Shown here in pieces: positions 59,458 to 64,000 of a DNA stretch of 64,000 nt. Source of the stretch: Rhizobacter sp. SG703 (GTDB lineage: Bacteria; Pseudomonadota; Gammaproteobacteria; Burkholderiales; Burkholderiaceae_C); NCBI RefSeq assembly GCF_012275445.1, contig NZ_JAAZQK010000013.1, positions 62,001 to 126,000 of the forward strand, written 5' to 3'. The translations under genes were made by a program, and so were the position numbers. Each line of letters opens with the position of its first letter. Position 1 is the first letter of the stretch. The notes beneath the pieces were generated by a model. It searched no databases and had not been told where the DNA came from. It was given only the letters and a program-made list of their open reading frames with translations.

Positions 59458-60623
59458 AGCGCTGGGTGAAGTGGGCCGTCCCGGTCGTCGTCGTCGTGCT
59501 GGTCGGCGGCTTCGTCGCCCGGGCGCTGAGCGCCCGCAAGCAGCAGCAGGCCGCGCTCGGCACCGCCCGGGCGCCGGCGGCGCTGGAGCTCGCGCCCGGC
59601 GACCTGCTGGTGCTGCACCCGCAACCGTTCGCCCGCACGCTCGCGGTATCGGGCGGCCTGAAAGCCGTCAACAGCGCGGTGGTGCGCGCGAAGGTCGCGG
59701 CCGAGGTCAAGTCGCTGACGGTGCGCGAAGGCGACAGCGTGAAGGCCGGCCAGGTCATCGGCCAGCTCGACACCACCGAGGTCGACTGGCGGCTGCGCCA
59801 GGCCGAGCAGAACGCCGCATCGGCGCGCGGCCAGCTCGACATCGCGCGCCGCACGCTCGAAAACAACAAGGCGCTGGTGGCCCAGGGCTTCATCTCGTCG
59901 ACCGGGCTCGAGACCTCGGTGTCGAACGAAGCGACCGCGAACGCCAACTACCTCGCCGCGGCAGCCGCCGTCGAACTCGCACGCAAGGCGCGCACCGACA
60001 CGCAGCTGCTCGCGCCGATCGCCGGCATCGTCTCGGTGCGCGCCGCGCAGCCGGGCGAGCGCGTCGCGGTCGATGCCAGGCTGGTCGAGGTGGTCGACCT
60101 GTCGCGCATCGAGCTCGAAGCGGCGATCGCGCCGGAAGACGTCGGCGCGGTGCAGGTCGGGCAGGCGGCCACGCTGCAGGTCGACGGCCTCGCGGCGCCG
60201 GCGCAGGCGAAGGTGGTGCGCATCAACCCGAGCACGCAGGCGGGCACGCGCGCGGTGATGGTCTACCTCGAACTGCTGCCGCAACCCGGGCTGCGCCAGG
60301 GGCTGTTCGCCCGCGGTGCGATCGAGCTGGAGCGCAAGACGGCGCTCGCGGTGCCGGCCGGCACGGTGCGCGTCGACCAGGCCCGGCCCTATGTGCTGGC
60401 CGTCGTCGACGGCGTGGTGCGACAGCGCAGCGTGACGCTCGGCGGCCGCGGCAGCATCGCCGGCAGCCTGGAGCGCGACAGCCAGGTCGAGCTCGCCGCC
60501 GGCGTCGCCGACGGCGCGACGCTGCTGCGAAGCACCGTCGGCCAGGTGCGCGACGGCACCGCGGTGCGCCTGGCCGCTCCCGCTTCGGCGGCCGACCCGG
60601 CCTCGGCCGCCGCCGGGCGCTGA
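59454..60623 (+). CDS. RND efflux periplasmic adaptor (membrane fusion protein)
   Basis: 389 residues. N-terminal membrane anchor (WAVPVVVVVLVGGFVA), then the lipoyl-domain halves flanking a short coiled-coil hairpin (KSLTVREGDSVKAGQVIGQLDT and APIAGIVSVRAAQPGERV) and a beta-barrel. No lipobox Cys is seen. It links the pump to an outer-membrane channel, which is not encoded here. The gene overlaps tetR (ATGA) and is followed 6 bp later by the pump. Confidence 0.92.
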   Translation: MKRWVKWAVPVVVVVLVGGFVARALSARKQQQAALGTARAPAALELAPGDLLVLHPQPFARTLAVSGGLKAVNSAVVRAKVAAEVKSLTVREGDSVKAGQVIGQLDTTEVDWRLRQAEQNAASARGQLDIARRTLENNKALVAQGFISSTGLETSVSNEATANANYLAAAAAVELARKARTDTQLLAPIAGIVSVRAAQPGERVAVDARLVEVVDLSRIELEAAIAPEDVGAVQVGQAATLQVDGLAAPAQAKVVRINPSTQAGTRAVMVYLELLPQPGLRQGLFARGAIELERKTALAVPAGTVRVDQARPYVLAVVDGVVRQRSVTLGGRGSIAGSLERDSQVELAAGVADGATLLRSTVGQVRDGTAVRLAAPASAADPASAAAGR

Positions 60624-60629
60624 CACGCC

Positions 60630-63600
60630 ATGTGGTTCACCCGCGTCTCGATCGGCAACCCGGTGATGGCCACGATGGTCATGCTGGCCTTCGTCGTGCT
60701 CGGGCTGTTCAGCTACCAGCGCCTTGCCGTCGACCAGTTCCCGAACATCGACTTCCCGACCGTCGTCGTGCAGATGGACTACCCCGGCGCGTCGCCGGAG
60801 ATCGTCGAGAGCGAGGTCACGAAGAAGATCGAGGAGGCGGTCAACACCGTCGCCGGCATCAACTCGCTGTACTCCCGCTCGTACGAGGGCACCGCGGTCG
60901 TCATCGTCGAGTTCAACCTCGATGTCGACGGGCGCAAGGCCGCCGACGACGTGCGCGAGAAGGTCGCGCTGATCAGGCCGAACCTGCGCGACGAGGTCAA
61001 GGAGCCGCGCATCTCGCGCTTCGACCCGGCCAGCCAGCCAATATTCAACGTCGCGGTGCTGTCCACCGACGGGCAGCGCTCGCCGCAGGAGCTGACCACC
61101 TGGGCCACGCAGGTGCTGCAGAAGCGGCTCGAGAACGTGCGCGGCGTCGGCGCGGTCAGCGTGATCGGCGGCGTCGAGCGCGAGATCAATGTCTACGTGC
61201 GGCCGGCCGCGCTCGATGCGCTGGGCCTGAGCGTCGACCAGGTCGTCGCCGCGGTGAAGAGCGAGAACCAGGAACTGCCGATGGGCTCGATCCGCACCCG
61301 CGAGCAGGAGCGCGTGGTGCAGGTCAACGCGCGGCTGAAGCGGCCGGAAGACTTCCGCGAGATCATCGTCGCGCGGCGCGGCCCGAACGGCGGCGCGGCG
61401 GTCAAGCTGTGGCAGGTCGCCGACGTGGTCGACGGCCCGCAGGAGATCGAGAGCCTCGCGCTCTACAACGGCCAGCGCACCGTGCTGCTGTCGGTGCAGA
61501 AATCGCAGGGCGAGAACACCATCGAGGTGGTCGACGGGCTGAACAAGGCGCTGGCCGATTCCGCCGCGCTGACGCCGCCCGGCATCCGCGTCGAGGTCAA
61601 CCGCGACAGCTCGCGCGGCATCCGCGTCTCGGTGGCCAACGTCAAGCGCACGCTGTTCGAGGGCGCCGCGCTCACCGTGCTGATCGTCTTCCTGTTCCTG
61701 AATTCGTGGCGCTCGACCATCATCACCGGCCTGACGCTGCCGATCGCGCTGATCGGCACCTTCCTGTTCATGTACGTGTTCGGCTTCACGATCAACACCA
61801 TCACGATGATGGCGCTGAGCCTGTGCGTCGGGCTGCTGATCGACGACGCGATCGTCGTGCGCGAGAACATCGTGCGCCATGTGCAGATGGGCAAGAGCGC
61901 GCGCCAGGCGGCGCTCGACGGCACCAACGAGATCGGGCTGGCGGTGTTGGCGACCACGTTGTCGATCGTCGCGGTGTTCCTGCCGATCGGCTTCATGGGC
62001 GGCATCGTCGGCAAGTTCTTCCACGAGTTCGGGCTGACCATCGTCGCCGCGGTGCTGATCTCGATGTTCGTCAGCTTCACGCTCGACCCGATGCTGTCGA
62101 GCGTCTGGAACGACCCGGCCGCGCACGGCGTGCACCGCGGCCCGCCGGTCACGCTGTATGACAAGACCGTCGGCCGCGTCACCGGCGCGTTCGACCGCTT
62201 CACGCTCTGGCTGTCGCATGCCTATCAGGAGATCCTCGGCTGGGCGCTCGGCCACAAGCTGGCGACGCTGGGCATCGCGCTCGCGACCTTCGTCGGCAGT
62301 TTCTTCCTGATCCCGGTGCTCGGCGCTGAGTTCGTGCCGAAGGCCGATTTCTCCGAGACGCAGGTCAACTTCTACACGCCGGTCGGCTCGTCGATCGAGG
62401 TCACCGAGCTGCGCGCAAAGCAGATCGACGCGGCGCTGCGCGAGATGCCCGAGGTGCGCTACACCGTCACCACGATCAACAGCGGCAATGCGCTGGGCAA
62501 GATCTACGGTTCCACCTACGTCCGGCTGGTCGATCGCCAGGACCGCAGCCGCAACCTGAACGAGCTCAGCGTGCCGCTGCGCGAGCGGCTGTCGCGCATC
62601 CCCGGCATCACCGTCACCAACATCGGGCCGACCGACCTGGGCGGCGGCAAGAGCCTGCAGTTCTCGATCCAGGGCGCCGACCTGGCCGAGCTCGCGCGGC
62701 TGTCGGCCCAGCTCGACCTGAAGCTGCGCGCGATCCCGGGCCTGGTCGACCTCGACACCACGCTGAAGCCCGACAAGCCGACCGTCGCGATCGACGTGAA
62801 GCGCGACGCCGCCTCCGACGTCGGGCTGAACGTCAACGCGCTCGCGAACAGCCTGCGCACGCTGGTGGCCGGCACCACGGTGGGCAACTGGCGCGCGCCG
62901 GACGGCGAGAACTACGACGTCAACGTGCGCCTGACGCCCGACAGCCGCCACACGCTGGAAGACCTGCAGCGCCTGCCGATCAACGTGGGCGCGGCGGCCG
63001 ACGGCTCGGCGCGCTCGGTGCGGCTGTCGCAGGTGGCCGACGTGACGCCGTCGACCGGCCCGAACCAGATCAACCGGCGCGACCTGAACCGCGAGATCAA
63101 CATCGACGGCAATGCCTACGGCCGCAGTTCCGGCGACGTGTCGGCCGACATCCGCCGCGCGCTCGACGGCATCAGCTGGCCGCCCGGCTACCGCTACGTG
63201 TTCGGCGGCTCGACGAAGAACATGAACGAATCGTTCGCGTACGCGGTCGGTGCGCTGGCGCTGGCAGTGGTGTTCATCTACATGATCCTCGCGAGCCAGT
63301 TCCGCAGCTTCCTGCAGCCGCTCGCGCTGATGAGCTCGCTGCCGCTGACGCTGATCGGCGTGGTGCTGGCGCTGCTGATGTTCCGCTCGACGCTGAACAT
63401 GTTCAGCATCATCGGCATCGTGATGCTGATGGGGTTGGTGACGAAGAACGCGATCCTGCTGGTGGACTTCGCGATCCGCTCGCGGGCCGGCGAACACAAG
63501 GGCGAGCACGGGCTCGACCACGACGAGGCCCCGATGACCCGCGAGCAGGCGCTGCTGCACGCGGCCGAGGTGCGGCTGCGGCCGATCCTGATGACGACGC

Positions 63601-63845
63601 TGGCGATGATCTTCGGCATGGTGCCGCTCGCGTTCGCGCTGTCCGAAGGCTCGGAGCAGCGCGCGCCGATGGGCCAGGCGGTGATCGGCGGGGTGATCAC
63701 CTCGTCGCTGCTGACGCTGGTGGTCGTGCCGGTCATCTACTGCTACCTCGACGACCTCGCCACCTGGGCGAAAAGCAGGTGGGCGCCCCCTAAAATGCCG
63801 GGTTTGCCCTCACCCCACCCTGCCTCCGGAGGAACGCCGCCATGA
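60630..63845 (+). CDS. RND family multidrug efflux permease (HAE1 type)
   Basis: 1071 residues, normal length for an HAE1 pump. Visible elements are the N-terminal helix and periplasmic entry (MDYPGASPEIVESEVTKKIE), the transmembrane-4 proton-relay pair in LCVGLLIDDAIVVREN, LATTLSIVAVFLPIGFMGG in the following helix, and the C-terminal half with RPILMTTLAMIFGMVPLAF. It is the inner-membrane proton antiporter of the tripartite pump. The stop overlaps the pcm start by ATGA. Confidence 0.95.
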   Translation: MWFTRVSIGNPVMATMVMLAFVVLGLFSYQRLAVDQFPNIDFPTVVVQMDYPGASPEIVESEVTKKIEEAVNTVAGINSLYSRSYEGTAVVIVEFNLDVDGRKAADDVREKVALIRPNLRDEVKEPRISRFDPASQPIFNVAVLSTDGQRSPQELTTWATQVLQKRLENVRGVGAVSVIGGVEREINVYVRPAALDALGLSVDQVVAAVKSENQELPMGSIRTREQERVVQVNARLKRPEDFREIIVARRGPNGGAAVKLWQVADVVDGPQEIESLALYNGQRTVLLSVQKSQGENTIEVVDGLNKALADSAALTPPGIRVEVNRDSSRGIRVSVANVKRTLFEGAALTVLIVFLFLNSWRSTIITGLTLPIALIGTFLFMYVFGFTINTITMMALSLCVGLLIDDAIVVRENIVRHVQMGKSARQAALDGTNEIGLAVLATTLSIVAVFLPIGFMGGIVGKFFHEFGLTIVAAVLISMFVSFTLDPMLSSVWNDPAAHGVHRGPPVTLYDKTVGRVTGAFDRFTLWLSHAYQEILGWALGHKLATLGIALATFVGSFFLIPVLGAEFVPKADFSETQVNFYTPVGSSIEVTELRAKQIDAALREMPEVRYTVTTINSGNALGKIYGSTYVRLVDRQDRSRNLNELSVPLRERLSRIPGITVTNIGPTDLGGGKSLQFSIQGADLAELARLSAQLDLKLRAIPGLVDLDTTLKPDKPTVAIDVKRDAASDVGLNVNALANSLRTLVAGTTVGNWRAPDGENYDVNVRLTPDSRHTLEDLQRLPINVGAAADGSARSVRLSQVADVTPSTGPNQINRRDLNREINIDGNAYGRSSGDVSADIRRALDGISWPPGYRYVFGGSTKNMNESFAYAVGALALAVVFIYMILASQFRSFLQPLALMSSLPLTLIGVVLALLMFRSTLNMFSIIGIVMLMGLVTKNAILLVDFAIRSRAGEHKGEHGLDHDEAPMTREQALLHAAEVRLRPILMTTLAMIFGMVPLAFALSEGSEQRAPMGQAVIGGVITSSLLTLVVVPVIYCYLDDLATWAKSRWAPPKMPGLPSPHPASGGTPP

Positions 63846-64000
63846 CCGTCGAACAAGCCCGCTTCAACATGATCGAGCAGCAGATCCGCCCGTGGGACGT
63901 GCTCGACCCCGGCGTGCTGGCATTGCTGGGCGTGATCAAGCGCGAGGACTTCGTGCCGGCCGCGTACCGGGCGATGGCCTTCATGGACACCGAGGTGCCG
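63842..64000 (+). CDS. pcm: Protein-L-isoaspartate O-methyltransferase, N-terminal part (3' end outside window)
   Basis: The first 53 residues are visible before the window ends. They read like the N-terminus of the Pcm-like family found in betaproteobacteria: EQARFNMIEQQIRPWDVLDPGVL, then VIKREDFVPAAYR. SAM-binding motifs would lie further downstream, outside the window. It overlaps the pump gene by ATGA, which is unusual for a protein-repair enzyme, and may mean that it is co-transcribed. Confidence 0.8.
   Translation, partial: MTVEQARFNMIEQQIRPWDVLDPGVLALLGVIKREDFVPAAYRAMAFMDTEVP

Noticed and set aside
59190-63560. A 1456-codon open frame on the minus strand opposite the efflux genes.
   Set aside because: It is the mirror frame of two well-conserved genes, is extremely rich in Arg, His, Gln and Asp, and has no family features. 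Long antisense frames are expected at this G+C content.

Overview
The window is 64 kb of high-G+C chromosomal DNA. Gene content points to a betaproteobacterium of the order Burkholderiales, probably the Rubrivivax/Leptothrix/Rhizobacter neighbourhood. That placement is an inference from protein families and codon use; no database search was run. I see no rRNA, tRNA, CRISPR array, prophage or complete insertion sequence. Coding density is high, and most adjacent same-strand genes overlap by ATGA or GTGA.

Layout. 1-1371: 3' end of pqiB, then pqiC (lipid transport between membranes). 1372-1991: gene-free stretch with two large nested palindromic repeats sharing a 40-bp core. 1992-8436: a formate/oxalate-type module: an HTH plus periplasmic-binding-like regulator, divergent from an OFA-type transporter, a YdeP/FdhF molybdoenzyme, an 86-residue HTH-like protein and fdhD. 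8542-12500: a DyP-type peroxidase lacking the usual catalytic Asp, convergent with a SenA/EgtB-type synthase (both stop codons lie in one palindrome), then dinB behind a LexA box. 12614-15714: a four-gene unit of a DUF3034 outer-membrane barrel, an exported truncated haemoglobin, a cupredoxin and a LysR regulator; I regard it as the best candidate for an undescribed system. 15797-20250: L-lactate dehydrogenase, a LysR/NAD(P)-binding pair, a GH5 lipoprotein and a small membrane protein.

20272-28372, minus strand: sulfane-sulfur genes (methyltransferase, persulfide dioxygenase-rhodanese fusion, two YeeE/YedE-like membrane proteins, a Crp/Fnr regulator) and a MacAB-like ABC exporter. A perfect TGTGA-N6-TCACA site lies before the YeeE genes and fits the recognition helix of the adjacent regulator. 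28472-34459: bicovalent-flavin oxidase, diguanylate cyclase, beta-propeller lipoprotein, CPBP protease, DUF6928 protein. 34485-37965: TetR regulator and a two-gene Tat-exported molybdenum hydroxylase sharing a putative operator. 38025-42422: three-CBM GH19 chitinase, an orphan gene, a LysE exporter, a FitAB-like toxin-antitoxin pair and a Nudix hydrolase.

42502-51746: small-molecule redox and regulatory genes: DUF2272 lipoprotein, DUF6064, aldo/keto reductase, NmrA-like protein with divergent LysR, flavin reductase, DUF4242 protein, a large winged-helix/ATPase regulator and a zinc metallopeptidase. 51845-56032: dCMP deaminase and an ethanolamine operon (permease-eutB-eutC) without microcompartment genes. 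56300-64000: Mpo1-like protein, MBL-fold hydrolase, UppP, a TetR-controlled RND efflux operon with a clear palindromic operator, and the start of pcm, which the window cuts.

A recurring theme is that palindromic repeats sit directly on gene ends and supply stop codons (1992, 9958/9979, 50440).
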